DNA of 64,000 nucleotides from Alkalimonas cellulosilytica (lineage in GTDB: Bacteria; Pseudomonadota; Gammaproteobacteria; Enterobacterales; Alteromonadaceae): NCBI RefSeq assembly GCF_036325985.1, contig NZ_JAUHLI010000003.1:62001-126000 (forward strand). The letters run 5' to 3'. The first letter of the stretch is position 1, and the number at the start of each line of letters is the position of its first letter. The translations under genes were made by a program, and so were the position numbers. The notes beneath the pieces were generated by a model. That model made no database searches, was not told the DNA's origin, and saw only the letters and a program-made list of their open reading frames with translations. Positions 18,108 to 25,880 of the stretch are shown here, one piece after another.

Positions 18108-20203
18108 TGATGGGACTGCAGGTGCCTTTGCTAAAAACGCAGGTGGGCCAGCCCAAACCGCTGGGCCCTTCATCTGTCGCTACTGATGAGTGGAATTTCG
18201 CGGTCTATGCTCCGGATGCCAGGGCGCTTACGCTGTGGTTATTCCAGCCGGATACCGAGGAGCCGATTGCGGAGCTGGCGTTTGCCGGCCGTACCGGCGA
18301 TATCTGGCATCTGGCCGTTTCCGGTATTCCGGCAGGCACCTTGTATGCACTGGCGGCGTCCGGTGAAGACAACCCGGCACAGGGCCTGCGCTTTGATGCA
18401 GAGCGCTTGCTGATAGACCCTTACTGCAAGCGGCTAAACCGGCCGCAGCGTTTTCAGGAGCATCTGTACCAACAAAAGAGCCCGCTTTTTATCAGCAAAG
18501 GGGTGCTCACAGAGACAGATTTTGACTGGCAAGGCGTGGCCAAACCGCAGGTACCGGCGGAACAAACCATTATTTACGAAGCCCATGTCAAAGGTTTGAC
18601 CATGTTGCACCCGGAGGTGCCGGAAAAGTTACGCGGTACCTATCTTGGTTTGTGTCATCCCTCCATTATCAAACACTTACAGCAATTAGGAATTACCAGC
18701 ATTCAGTTGCTGCCGGTGGCCAGCTTTATGAGCGAGCCGAGGCTCGAAGCGATGCAACTGACCAATTACTGGGGCTACAACCCGGTCAATTTTTTTGCGC
18801 CTGATCCCCGCTATCAGCTAACCGATGCGGTGACCGAGTTTAAAACCATGGTGCGCACCTTTCATCAGCATGGCATCGAGGTGATTCTGGATGTGGTGTT
18901 TAACCACAGTGCCGAGGCCGGTGATGATGGCCCGGTGCTGAGCTTTCGCGGCCTGGCCAACCGGCAGTATTATCTGTTTCATAACCACGCCGATATCACC
19001 GATTTTCAAAGCTACTGCAATTTTACCGGCTGTGGCAATACGCTGAATGTGGCGCAGCCGGTCACGCAAAAGCTGGTGATGGATGCGCTGCGTTACTGGC
19101 TGACCGAAATGCAGGTGGATGGTTTTCGCTTTGATCTGGCGGTAACCCTGGGCCGTGAGCACAAGCGCTTTAATCCGTATGCCGCATTCTTTCAAATCAT
19201 TGCGCAGGATCCGGTGATCAGTGAAGCCAAGTTAATCGCCGAGCCCTGGGACGTGGGGCCTTTTGGCTATCACCTGGGGCAGTTTCCGGCAAATTGGGCC
19301 GAGCTGAATGACAAATGCCGCGACAGTTTCCGTGCTTTTTGGCGTGGCAATAAAGGCAGCCTGGCTGAATTTACTACCCGGTTGCTTGGCTCGCGCGATA
19401 TCTTTCAAAAACACCGCATGCCGGCCAGTTGCAGCGTGAATTACCTCTGTTACCACGATGGCTTTACCCTGCAGGACCTGGTGAGCTATGAGCAGAAGCA
19501 CAACTGGCTAAACGGCGAAGAGAATCGCGATGGCCATGGCCATAATCTCAGCTGCAATCATGGCGTGGAAGGCCCAAGCCGCGATGCAAAAGTCATTGCT
19601 CTGCGTTTTTTGCATAAACGTAATCTGGCCGCCACCTTGCTGCTGAGCCAGGGCATCGTGCACTGGCTGGGCGGCGATGAGCTCAGCCATACGCAGCGGG
19701 GCAACAACAATGCCTATTGCCAGGACAACGACATCAGCTGGCTGAACTGGCAACTGGACAGTGAGCAGAAGGATTTTCTGCAGTTTGTGCAGCAACTGAT
19801 GGCGCTGCGTAAGCGCTACCCCTGTTTGCAGCAACTGTCGTTGCTGGATGAGCAGTACCAATGGCATGGTGATAAACATCAGGTGCAGTGGTATCTGCCC
19901 AGCGGGGAGTTGAAACAAAGCCACGACTGGCACGATCCGGAGCGGGCCTGCTGTTTGTTCAGCATTCAAAACACCCGCGATGGCAACACCTTGCTGTTTG
20001 TGTTCAATGCCGCCCACCATGAGCAAACGATCAGCCTGCCAGCAGGCGAGTGGGGCTTGTTGTTCGATACAGCGCTTGATAAAGGCCTGCTGCAAGCAGC
20101 CAACCGGCACCATGGCCAGTACCAGCAGCCGGCTTTTAGTATCTCGTTGTGGCAGTTGGATGCAGAGCGCTCAAAGCCTGCTGCCAGTGAGAGCAAAGCT
20201 TAG
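18107..20203 (+). CDS. glgX: Glycogen debranching enzyme GlgX
   Basis: GH13 isoamylase-type enzyme that cuts alpha-1,6 branches of limit dextrin. CBM48 is at about 20-120, and the barrel follows with VIYEAHVKG-like opening (TIIYEAHVKGLT), DVVFNHSAE, the nucleophile segment GFRFDLAV, and the acid segment IAEPWDVG. About 698 aa, the usual size. Three start codons lie side by side (GTG 18104, ATG 18107, ATG 18110); I give the middle one, which overlaps the glgB stop. No glgC, glgA or glgP is in the window, so this set is remodelling rather than synthesis from ADP-glucose. Confidence 0.93.
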   Translation: MMGLQVPLLKTQVGQPKPLGPSSVATDEWNFAVYAPDARALTLWLFQPDTEEPIAELAFAGRTGDIWHLAVSGIPAGTLYALAASGEDNPAQGLRFDAERLLIDPYCKRLNRPQRFQEHLYQQKSPLFISKGVLTETDFDWQGVAKPQVPAEQTIIYEAHVKGLTMLHPEVPEKLRGTYLGLCHPSIIKHLQQLGITSIQLLPVASFMSEPRLEAMQLTNYWGYNPVNFFAPDPRYQLTDAVTEFKTMVRTFHQHGIEVILDVVFNHSAEAGDDGPVLSFRGLANRQYYLFHNHADITDFQSYCNFTGCGNTLNVAQPVTQKLVMDALRYWLTEMQVDGFRFDLAVTLGREHKRFNPYAAFFQIIAQDPVISEAKLIAEPWDVGPFGYHLGQFPANWAELNDKCRDSFRAFWRGNKGSLAEFTTRLLGSRDIFQKHRMPASCSVNYLCYHDGFTLQDLVSYEQKHNWLNGEENRDGHGHNLSCNHGVEGPSRDAKVIALRFLHKRNLAATLLLSQGIVHWLGGDELSHTQRGNNNAYCQDNDISWLNWQLDSEQKDFLQFVQQLMALRKRYPCLQQLSLLDEQYQWHGDKHQVQWYLPSGELKQSHDWHDPERACCLFSIQNTRDGNTLLFVFNAAHHEQTISLPAGEWGLLFDTALDKGLLQAANRHHGQYQQPAFSISLWQLDAERSKPAASESKA

Positions 20204-20430
20204 ACTGAAAGCCCGGAGCTTTAACACAGCCAGGGTTGCTCAAAAATAAAGAGGCTGAGCAGCTCAGGCTTGAGAAAAAAACGCAACACAACGAGCCTAA
20301 ATCTGTAAATAAGCTGTTCCCTTAAAAAACAAATTCCATTAGCATCAGTTATACCAAAAATTAAGTGAGCCGGCCCGTTCAACAGGAGTTTATCCGTCAC
20401 TGAACTGCGTGCCGAATAAAACACTAAGAC
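20204..20430. other. Junction between glgX and the cassette array
   Basis: AT-rich, non-coding stretch. It holds a 13 bp perfect palindrome (CTGAGC-A-GCTCAG, 20255-20267) just downstream of glgX, which might act as a weak terminator with the following A-rich run. It ends at a GTTATGC box (20431-20437) that looks like the right end of an integron recombination site. No left half of an attC, and no integrase, is visible here. Confidence 0.5.
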
Positions 20431-20433
20431 GTT

Positions 20434-22083
20434 ATGCCTTACCAATTGAGCCCAAATAACGGTCAAACCATGGAAAAAGAAATTCATCTCCCTGAAAACA
20501 ACTCGGGGCAATCAATAGTTAAGTCACAAAAGAGTCTTTTGGTCGTAGGTGCTAATGGCGCAGGCAAAACAAGACTGGGTACTTGGATTGAATTTAACTC
20601 TCCAGATAGAGATAAGGTGCATCGGATTTCTGCACAAAAATCTCTTGCAATGCCTGACTCAACGACACCTAAATCTATCGATTTAGCAACCTCCGAGCTG
20701 TGGACGGGCTATGAGCGTGCAATTGAGGAGAAAAATATTCACGGATACAAGCAAGGGCACCGTTGGCAAAGCAAACCAGCGGTAAGCCTGCTAAATGACT
20801 ATCATCAGTTAATGGTTTTTCTTTTCTCAGATCACACTGAGGAGAGCGCAAAATATCTAGCAGCATCAAAGTCAACCACTAACAGAGTTGAACCGCCAAA
20901 AACCAAGCTTGATGTAGTTAAGGAGGTTTGGGAAAGAATACTTCCACACAGGGAACTGGTAATTGGTGGACTGCGGATTCAAACAAAGACAAGAGATGCG
21001 CAAGAAAAAATATACAACTCCTCAGAAATGAGTGATGGTGAGCGGGTCATTTTTTATCTCATCGGCCAATGTTTGGCGGCACCTTCCAACGCAATAATCA
21101 TCATTGATGAACCAGAGTTACACCTCCACAAGTCAGTTCAGGCCCCCCTTTGGGATCAGATTGAGCAAGCAAGACCTGATTGCTTTTTTATATACCTTAC
21201 CCATGATGTAGATTTTGCTTCGGCAATGGAAGAGGCAACAAAAGTTTGGCTAAAGTCTTACGATGGTGAAAAATGGGATTGGGATTTAATAAGGCAAGAC
21301 GCAAGCATTCCAGAGGATCTTTTGCTGGAAGTGCTTGGCAGCAGGCATCCTGTTGTATTTGTTGAAGGGGTAGTCGGTAGCTTTGATTCCGCTCTTTATG
21401 CAGCAATCCTGAATAACTACCTAGTTATACCGGTTGGTAGCTGCAGCCAAGTAATACAATCAGTTAAGGCTCTTAAAAATAATACTCAGCTTCATCACCT
21501 ACAGGTATTTGGCATCATTGATAGAGATAGGCGGGTTCCCGCTGAAATCGAAAGGCTCGAGCAAGATTCAATATTCGTCCTATCCGTTGCAGAGGTAGAA
21601 AACCTGTTTTGCACCAAAGAAATTCTTGAGTTAGTTAGCGCTCGATTGGAGCGTGATGTTAATGCCGATTTCCAATCCGTTTCGTCTGCAATATTCTCTC
21701 GCCTACAAGGTGAGCTAGAAGTTCAGGCCTCGCTTCGCGCTGCAGGTGAGATAAAGTTTCAACTCAATATGTTTAACGAAAAAGCAAAGGGTGCTGACGG
21801 GCTGGCTTCTGCTTTACATTCGCTTGTTACAGGAATTGACGCCAACGCCATCTACTCTCAATCACTTGCAGAGTTTAACGATGTATTGTCTGCAAAAGAT
21901 TTTGACCGCCTCTTGGCTATATACAATCGTAAGTCGCTATCTGCACAAGCAAGCTCAGCGCTCGGCCTTGCTAATGGTAGCCTTCCTGAGTTTGTAGTTC
22001 GCCTCGCAAAAGGTAGCGGCCGAGACGAAATAGCAAAGGCATTGAAGAGATACTTTGGAAACTTTGCACAACATATGGAATAA
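20434..22083 (+). CDS. ABC-type ATPase fused to TOPRIM/DUF4435-like domain (merged PARIS-like)
   Basis: 549 aa protein in two parts. The N-terminal part is an SMC/ABC-like ATPase: Walker A GANGAGKT at 39-46, signature MSDGE at 199-203, Walker B IIIIDEPE at 221-228 and an H-loop at H257. The C-terminal part starts VVFVEGVVGSFDSAL (E311 in VEG) and continues to FGIIDRDRR (D363, D365), then AEVENLF. The glutamate followed by D-x-D is the TOPRIM nuclease pattern found in DUF4435 and OLD proteins. AAA ATPase plus DUF4435 is the make-up of PARIS (AriA plus AriB), of which single-gene forms are known. A second start, ATG 20470, avoids overlap with the cassette boundary. OLD-family nuclease is the main alternative. 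Confidence 0.7.
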   Translation: MPYQLSPNNGQTMEKEIHLPENNSGQSIVKSQKSLLVVGANGAGKTRLGTWIEFNSPDRDKVHRISAQKSLAMPDSTTPKSIDLATSELWTGYERAIEEKNIHGYKQGHRWQSKPAVSLLNDYHQLMVFLFSDHTEESAKYLAASKSTTNRVEPPKTKLDVVKEVWERILPHRELVIGGLRIQTKTRDAQEKIYNSSEMSDGERVIFYLIGQCLAAPSNAIIIIDEPELHLHKSVQAPLWDQIEQARPDCFFIYLTHDVDFASAMEEATKVWLKSYDGEKWDWDLIRQDASIPEDLLLEVLGSRHPVVFVEGVVGSFDSALYAAILNNYLVIPVGSCSQVIQSVKALKNNTQLHHLQVFGIIDRDRRVPAEIERLEQDSIFVLSVAEVENLFCTKEILELVSARLERDVNADFQSVSSAIFSRLQGELEVQASLRAAGEIKFQLNMFNEKAKGADGLASALHSLVTGIDANAIYSQSLAEFNDVLSAKDFDRLLAIYNRKSLSAQASSALGLANGSLPEFVVRLAKGSGRDEIAKALKRYFGNFAQHME

Positions 22084-22138
22084 CAATTCATTCCAGCGGA
22101 CCGCTTCAAGCAGCGGCCACTGAATTCAAGCGTTAAAT
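22078..22138 (+). repeat. attC site 1
   Basis: Begins TAACAATTC right at the stop of the ATPase gene and ends GAATTCAAGC-GTTAAAT. The two ends pair (TAAC/GTTA, AATTCA/TGAATT), and an inner CCGCT/AGCGG stem closes over a short loop. The right box GTTAAAT (22132-22138) fits the GTTRRRY consensus exactly. About 61 bp, a normal short attC. Confidence 0.85.
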
Positions 22139-22159
22139 GGCTCGCTAGAGAGGTGCTAA

Positions 22160-22402
22160 ATGAACGATCCGGACAAAATCATGCTTCCTTGTGATATTTG
22201 TGGTCAACAATTTCAGTTCGGGCGCCATATTTATAATGGTAAGGTTATCCATACTTATGAATTGACGGTCTGCCGTACTTGTTATGACAGTAATCATGAT
22301 GGTTGGGCACCGCACTATGAACAGAAAATACTTAAACACCTTAAAGAAAAGGGTATTAAAGTTCCTGAACGAAACGAAAGCGGTTGGCTACCAAGAGAAT
22401 AG
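22160..22402 (+). CDS. Small zinc-ribbon-like protein, unknown function
   Basis: 80 aa protein with two CxxC knuckles: CDIC at residues 11-14 and CRTC near 39-42. They are about 25 residues apart, which suggests a single zinc ribbon. The C-terminal half is charged. It is the only gene between two attC sites and so forms a typical short cassette (about 370 bp). The start is the ATG after GAGAGG. I do not recognise a characterised family. The zinc knuckle suggests nucleic-acid or protein binding, but this is inference. Confidence 0.65.
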   Translation: MNDPDKIMLPCDICGQQFQFGRHIYNGKVIHTYELTVCRTCYDSNHDGWAPHYEQKILKHLKEKGIKVPERNESGWLPRE

Positions 22403-22404
22403 CA

Positions 22405-22504
22405 ATTTAACAAGTTGCTTAATTTCGTTCCGGCCACAAAAAAGCGTGGCCTCCACTGGACTGCCTACGCTGCGCTGCGGCAGCCAATTAGCAAAGCGTT
22501 ATAT
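22405..22504 (+). repeat. attC site 2 (long form)
   Basis: Left box ATTTAAC (22405-22411) is an exact RYYYAAC. The right box begins at GTTATAT (22498). GCTTAATT near the left pairs with AATTAGC near the right. Inside is GGCCAC paired with GTGGCC, and a second arm rich in GC. About 100 bp, close in sequence to the site at 23247. Confidence 0.85.
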
Positions 22505-22520
22505 TTTTTAGGAGAATCAA

Positions 22521-23252
22521 GTGCGAACCCTAAGCGGTTGGTTGTTTTTGTTCGTAAACATCGTATCAGTATTAACGGTATTCGCGGCATCCGATGAAAA
22601 TTTAATACCGGCCTTGTCCGATAGCGTCTTTGAGGTTTTTTTTGTAAATTCTCTGTCTGGGAATTCAATTCTATTTAATTTATCAATGGGGATTATTGTT
22701 AGTTCACTATTCTACTTTATAGTTGTCTACCTTCCTGAAAAACAAAAGAAAAATGATATTTTGCCTCAGATTGATCAGCATGTTTCAGAAATAATTGCTA
22801 AGACTTGGATATTAGTTTCCGAGACAGTCAATCATTCCGGAAAAGGGTTTGAAATTGAAAGATTGAAAGAAGATGAATTTCTTGAGGCTTGCAAGGCGGT
22901 TAACCCCTGCAACCTATTCCACAAGTTCCATAACGGCGGAGCAGGAATTTATCAACTTCATTTTGGTTATGTTTGCTCTAATAACTGGGACCATGTTTTA
23001 AGAAATATAAATGAAGTTATGCATTTTCTGCCTTATGTCGATACGGGAGTCGTAAAAATCCTCAATAAGATTAGAAGTGCAAGTCTCGGACAAACTATTG
23101 GAATGCTGAAAGACATAGACAAACTAAACAATACTGATATGTCATCTTGGTCTTCTTGCATTTTTAATGTGTACAAACTAAGTATTGAGCTGGAAATTTA
23201 CTATGTTAAATATATCAACAAGAAATTTGGGCATCCATATAAAAAAACATAA
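22521..23252 (+). CDS. Two-helix membrane protein, unknown function
   Basis: 243 aa protein starting at GTG, with GGAG six bases upstream. Two hydrophobic helices are at about 5-24 and 48-71. A cytoplasmic-looking soluble domain of about 170 residues follows, rich in Lys, Asn and aromatic residues, with HFGYVCSNNWDHV in its middle. No catalytic motif is evident. The codon use is more AT-rich than the flanking backbone. It sits alone between two attC sites. Small membrane proteins are common in integron cassettes; a role as a membrane effector can be imagined but not shown. Confidence 0.6.
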   Translation: MRTLSGWLFLFVNIVSVLTVFAASDENLIPALSDSVFEVFFVNSLSGNSILFNLSMGIIVSSLFYFIVVYLPEKQKKNDILPQIDQHVSEIIAKTWILVSETVNHSGKGFEIERLKEDEFLEACKAVNPCNLFHKFHNGGAGIYQLHFGYVCSNNWDHVLRNINEVMHFLPYVDTGVVKILNKIRSASLGQTIGMLKDIDKLNNTDMSSWSSCIFNVYKLSIELEIYYVKYINKKFGHPYKKT

Positions 23253-23345
23253 CAAATTGCTTGATTTCGTTCCGGCCACAAAAAGCGTGGCCTCCACGGG
23301 ACTATCTACACTACGCTGCGGCAGCCCATTAGCAAAGCGATAAGA
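23247..23345 (+). repeat. attC site 3 (long form, damaged right box)
   Basis: Nearly the same sequence as site 2 across its whole length (left part AACAAATTGCTTGATTTCG, central GGCCAC...GTGGCC, right part ATTAGCAAAGCG). The right box reads GATAAGA instead of GTTRRRY, so the crossover bases have changed and the site is probably weak or dead. Confidence 0.8.
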
Positions 23346-23357
23346 AGTGAGAGCTCT

Positions 23358-24080
23358 ATGGAAAGAACTGTAGAAATTACCAAAAACCGATTTTTTGAAA
23401 TCTTTTCAGACGCGGTTTTGCTTTACGAAATTTCGCTATCTGAAAGTAGGGTATCTGCTAAAGCAGCTCTCGCGAAATCATGTATATTATCAGTTAATTA
23501 TGCTCTTGAAGCAGCTGCAAACTCTTTTATTTCAACTGTAGAAGTGACATCTTCGTTAAAGAATCAGATTGACAGGTTTTCTACATTGGACAAGTTCGAC
23601 TTTGTGCTGCAATGGCACAAAGACAGTGCTCTTCCAAGAGGGGACACTGAGGTTCAGGTTGTTAAAGAGCTCATAGATAAAAGAAATACTGCTGTTCATC
23701 CTAAGATAGAAACTTGCTCTGAGGGTATTTCGACTGAGGTAGGATCTGGGAGTTTAGGATATGTACATAAGTTAAAGAGTGGCTCTGAAAGTGCTCGGAA
23801 TAAGTTATCGAAATTTTCCAAGGCACCTGATATGTATACGGATGAGGATGCTTTGGTCGCACTCAAAGCTGTCGTGAATTTTCTAAATAGTTACGTTAAC
23901 GACTGGTGGGGTATTGATATAGATACTTCAGCTTTATTGTTAATGCCATCATGGAATGGCTCGATTAATGCGAGTAACATTTTGTACGAGAGAGATTCAC
24001 TTGAGACGGTTGTAAAACACGATAAAGTACTCGGGATAAAGTTTCTTGGATTGCATGGGATACTTAAGCAATTCGTATAA
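23358..24080 (+). CDS. HEPN-like domain protein, unknown function
   Basis: 240 aa, mostly helical protein. Residues 106-116 read IDKRNTAVHPK, in which R109 and H114 form R-x4-H, the active-site motif of HEPN RNases, placed after two long helices as in HEPN folds. The N-terminal part (about 30-60) is Ala/Ser-rich helix that could form the rest of the bundle. The C-terminal third has no known motif. It is a single-gene cassette. HEPN proteins often serve as toxins or phage-defence effectors. A non-catalytic HEPN-like role is also possible, since the motif alone is short. Confidence 0.55.
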   Translation: MERTVEITKNRFFEIFSDAVLLYEISLSESRVSAKAALAKSCILSVNYALEAAANSFISTVEVTSSLKNQIDRFSTLDKFDFVLQWHKDSALPRGDTEVQVVKELIDKRNTAVHPKIETCSEGISTEVGSGSLGYVHKLKSGSESARNKLSKFSKAPDMYTDEDALVALKAVVNFLNSYVNDWWGIDIDTSALLLMPSWNGSINASNILYERDSLETVVKHDKVLGIKFLGLHGILKQFV

Positions 24081-24107
24081 CAAACCGCGTCATTCGGGGC
24101 GTTATGC
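24075..24107 (+). repeat. Very short attC-like junction
   Basis: GTATAAC at the stop of the HEPN-like gene and GTTATGC 26 bases later form a left and right box with almost nothing between them. At about 33 bp it is shorter than usual attC sites. It is probably a deleted attC, or a cassette junction made by an unusual exchange. Confidence 0.5.
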
Positions 24108-24123
24108 CTCAAAGGAGTAAACA

Positions 24124-24741
24124 ATGGGCATTTTCCATTTTTTCAAGAAAAAGCCAAAGGTAAACGGAATTATCAAGTATTTGAGCCTAGAAGATTGGTG
24201 GCTGAATGAACTGAATGATGAAGAGCGTGAAATCATCCTTAATACTTATTCTCCAATGGGTGATGAAAATTCAATAATTGAGGGTGAAATATACAGTAGC
24301 AGCCAGACACAGCTTCACTTCTTCTGGGGGTTAATTGGCTGGTTCAATAAACCGGACCTAAGATATGTTGCATATAAATTAATTACAAAAGCCGAGTCTT
24401 TGATTGATGAAAATTCAGCTCCTTTGGATGTGCATTTTCTCTATGGCGAAAAAATTGAAGTTTGCTACAAAGATCGTGATTTACACCCAAATGGACTTGA
24501 ACTTGCAATTGAAGCATGCGAACAGCAAATTGAAAATTCACCGGCGGCAGCCATAGCATTTAAACAGCAACACGGTGGAGATTTGCCAGCGCACAAAGGG
24601 TACTCTCAGTTAGCAATCGTCTTAGAAAAGCAAAAACGTTATGGTGAAGCAATTTCATTATGTGAAAAAGCGAAATCTCAAGGCTGGGCTGGTGACTGGG
24701 ATAAACGGATAGAGCGCTGTAATAAACGTGCTAAGCCATAA
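24124..24741 (+). CDS. TPR-like protein, unknown function
   Basis: 205 aa soluble protein. An AAAGGAG site sits just before the ATG. The N-terminal half is acidic and rich in aromatic residues (LEDWWLNEL, LHFFWGLIGWF). The last 50 residues (GYSQLAIVLEKQKRYGEAI, then CEKAKSQGW) have the spacing of a tetratricopeptide repeat, so the C-terminus is likely a protein-binding helix pair. No enzyme motif is visible. It is a single-gene cassette between two attC-like junctions. The name is structural only. Confidence 0.55.
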   Translation: MGIFHFFKKKPKVNGIIKYLSLEDWWLNELNDEEREIILNTYSPMGDENSIIEGEIYSSSQTQLHFFWGLIGWFNKPDLRYVAYKLITKAESLIDENSAPLDVHFLYGEKIEVCYKDRDLHPNGLELAIEACEQQIENSPAAAIAFKQQHGGDLPAHKGYSQLAIVLEKQKRYGEAISLCEKAKSQGWAGDWDKRIERCNKRAKP

Positions 24742-24794
24742 CAAGGCCATTCAACCGACCACCTCTGGCGTCGGCTGATGGCCGCTCGTTATCT
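24736..24794 (+). repeat. attC site 4
   Basis: TAACAAGGCCAT follows the stop codon and pairs with ATGGCCGCTCGTTA at the other end. An inner ACCGAC/GTCGGC stem closes over a loop. The right box is GTTATCT at 24788. About 59 bp with a clear imperfect palindrome, the expected attC fold. Confidence 0.8.
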
Positions 24795-24834
24795 TCAATT
24801 TGGCATTGTGTTCTTTCTAGGATAATCTTTAAGC

Positions 24835-25071
24835 ATGCCAACAGTATTAAGAATAGGGCCTTACCGCTTCTTTTTTTACAGTAATGAGAATGCGGAACCC
24901 GCCCATATACATATTCAGCGTGAGAAGATGCTTGCCAAATTCTGGTTAAAACCAGTAGCCCTAGCGAGCTCTACAAGGTTTGCGCCGAAAGAGTTGAGAA
25001 AACTCGAGCAACTCGTTGTCGAAAATAGAGATACGTTTTTGGAGGCTTGGAATGGCTACTTTAGCAGTTGA
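24835..25071 (+). CDS. DUF4160 family protein
   Basis: 78 aa protein matching the DUF4160 pattern: PTVLRIGPYRFFFYSNE at the start, then EPAHIHIQRE, a strand-rich first half and a helix at the end (ELRKLEQLVVENRDTFLEAW). It overlaps the next gene by about 20 bases, so the pair is translationally coupled. DUF4160 and DUF2442 are commonly found together on mobile DNA. A toxin-antitoxin-like role has been guessed for such pairs, but I know of no proven activity. Confidence 0.8.
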   Translation: MPTVLRIGPYRFFFYSNENAEPAHIHIQREKMLAKFWLKPVALASSTRFAPKELRKLEQLVVENRDTFLEAWNGYFSS

Positions 25072-25318
25072 ACATCATCCCCTCGCACAGTCAGTCAGCT
25101 TTGACACGGATTCGCTTATCGTAGAGCTCGTGGACGGGCGTACCATTTCAGTTCCGCTGACGTGGTTTCCTTCATTGTCCCAAGCAACGGAGTCTCAACT
25201 GAAAGACTGGGAGATACTCGGTGACGGGGAGGGGATTCATTGGCCCCAGTTGGATGAAGATCTGAGTGTGAACGGTATTTTGTTGGGCAATCATGGAAAG
25301 AAGATAACAAGTCAATAA
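25052..25318 (+). CDS. DUF2442 family protein
   Basis: 88 aa protein with the DUF2442 signature: a first strand SVSFDTDSLIVELVDGRTISVPL, then WFPSLSQATESQL, and LGDGEGIHWPQLDEDLSVNGIL at the end. The start is ATG 25052, because GGAGG lies seven bases upstream inside the preceding gene; the longer frame from 25016 is out of keeping with the family. It overlaps the DUF4160 gene and forms one cassette with it. DUF2442 proteins resemble nucleic-acid-binding or antitoxin folds in size only; function is unknown. Confidence 0.82.
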   Translation: MATLAVEHHPLAQSVSFDTDSLIVELVDGRTISVPLTWFPSLSQATESQLKDWEILGDGEGIHWPQLDEDLSVNGILLGNHGKKITSQ

Positions 25319-25376
25319 ACTGCGCGCCTGCGGCGCCGGACGTGCTAACGCACGCCGGTTATTTCGGGCGTCAGGC
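25314..25376 (+). repeat. Possible attC site 5 (degenerate)
   Basis: A GC-rich palindrome (CCGG with bulged A, CGTGC, loop, GCACGCCGG) follows the DUF2442 stop. Two right-box candidates exist, GTTATTT at 25358 and GTCAGGC at 25370, neither of them perfect. Position and structure suggest an attC, but the boxes are poor. Confidence 0.45.
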
Positions 25377-25391
25377 ATTTAAGGAAGAAAT

Positions 25392-25841
25392 ATGCACTCT
25401 GCTGGTAATAATAAGTATCTTTTTGCTGCAGCATTCTGTTGCTTTGCTGCTGCACTTGCCCATCTTGGCTGTATTGTTTTTGGCGGCGATTGGTATCGCT
25501 TTTTTGGTGCAGGTGAGCAGATGGCTCGGATGGCAGAGCAAGGGCTTTGGTATCCAACAATCGTGACATCTGGCATTGTATTGGTACTTCTGGTTTGGGC
25601 GCTTTACGCTCTGTCGGGCGCAGGCACTATTAAACGTTTACCGCTTACAAGATTGGCGCTAATCCTCATTACCAGCATATTTTTACTTCGTGGCGTTTCC
25701 TTCGTAGCGATCATGCCCATGTTTCCAGAAAATAGCCTGACGTTCTGGCTGATTAGTTCTGGTATCTGTTTGTTTATTGGCGGCCTGTTTGCTCTGGGTT
25801 CATGGCAGCAGTGGTCAGTTTTAAGTGGTAAACAGGCCTGA
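25392..25841 (+). CDS. Four-helix membrane protein, unknown function
   Basis: 149 aa integral membrane protein with four hydrophobic segments at about 9-29, 54-73, 84-104 and 114-134. The first loop contains GGDWYRFFGAGEQMARMAEQG, a segment seen in small uncharacterised membrane proteins often carried in integron cassettes and genomic islands. The ATG follows AAGGAAG. It ends in TGA, which also starts the left half of an attC. No transport or enzyme motif was recognised. Confidence 0.65.
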   Translation: MHSAGNNKYLFAAAFCCFAAALAHLGCIVFGGDWYRFFGAGEQMARMAEQGLWYPTIVTSGIVLVLLVWALYALSGAGTIKRLPLTRLALILITSIFLLRGVSFVAIMPMFPENSLTFWLISSGICLFIGGLFALGSWQQWSVLSGKQA

Positions 25842-25880
25842 CAAATTACTTAGTTTCGTTCCGGCTACTTTATTACGCAG
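25836..25880 (+). repeat. Truncated attC (left half of the long form)
   Basis: Begins GACAAATTACTTAGTTTCG and continues TTCCGGC, matching the first 30 bases of sites 2 and 3. The rest of the palindrome and the right box are missing, so the site is a remnant. The following stretch to 25994 has no gene that I can support. Confidence 0.65.
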
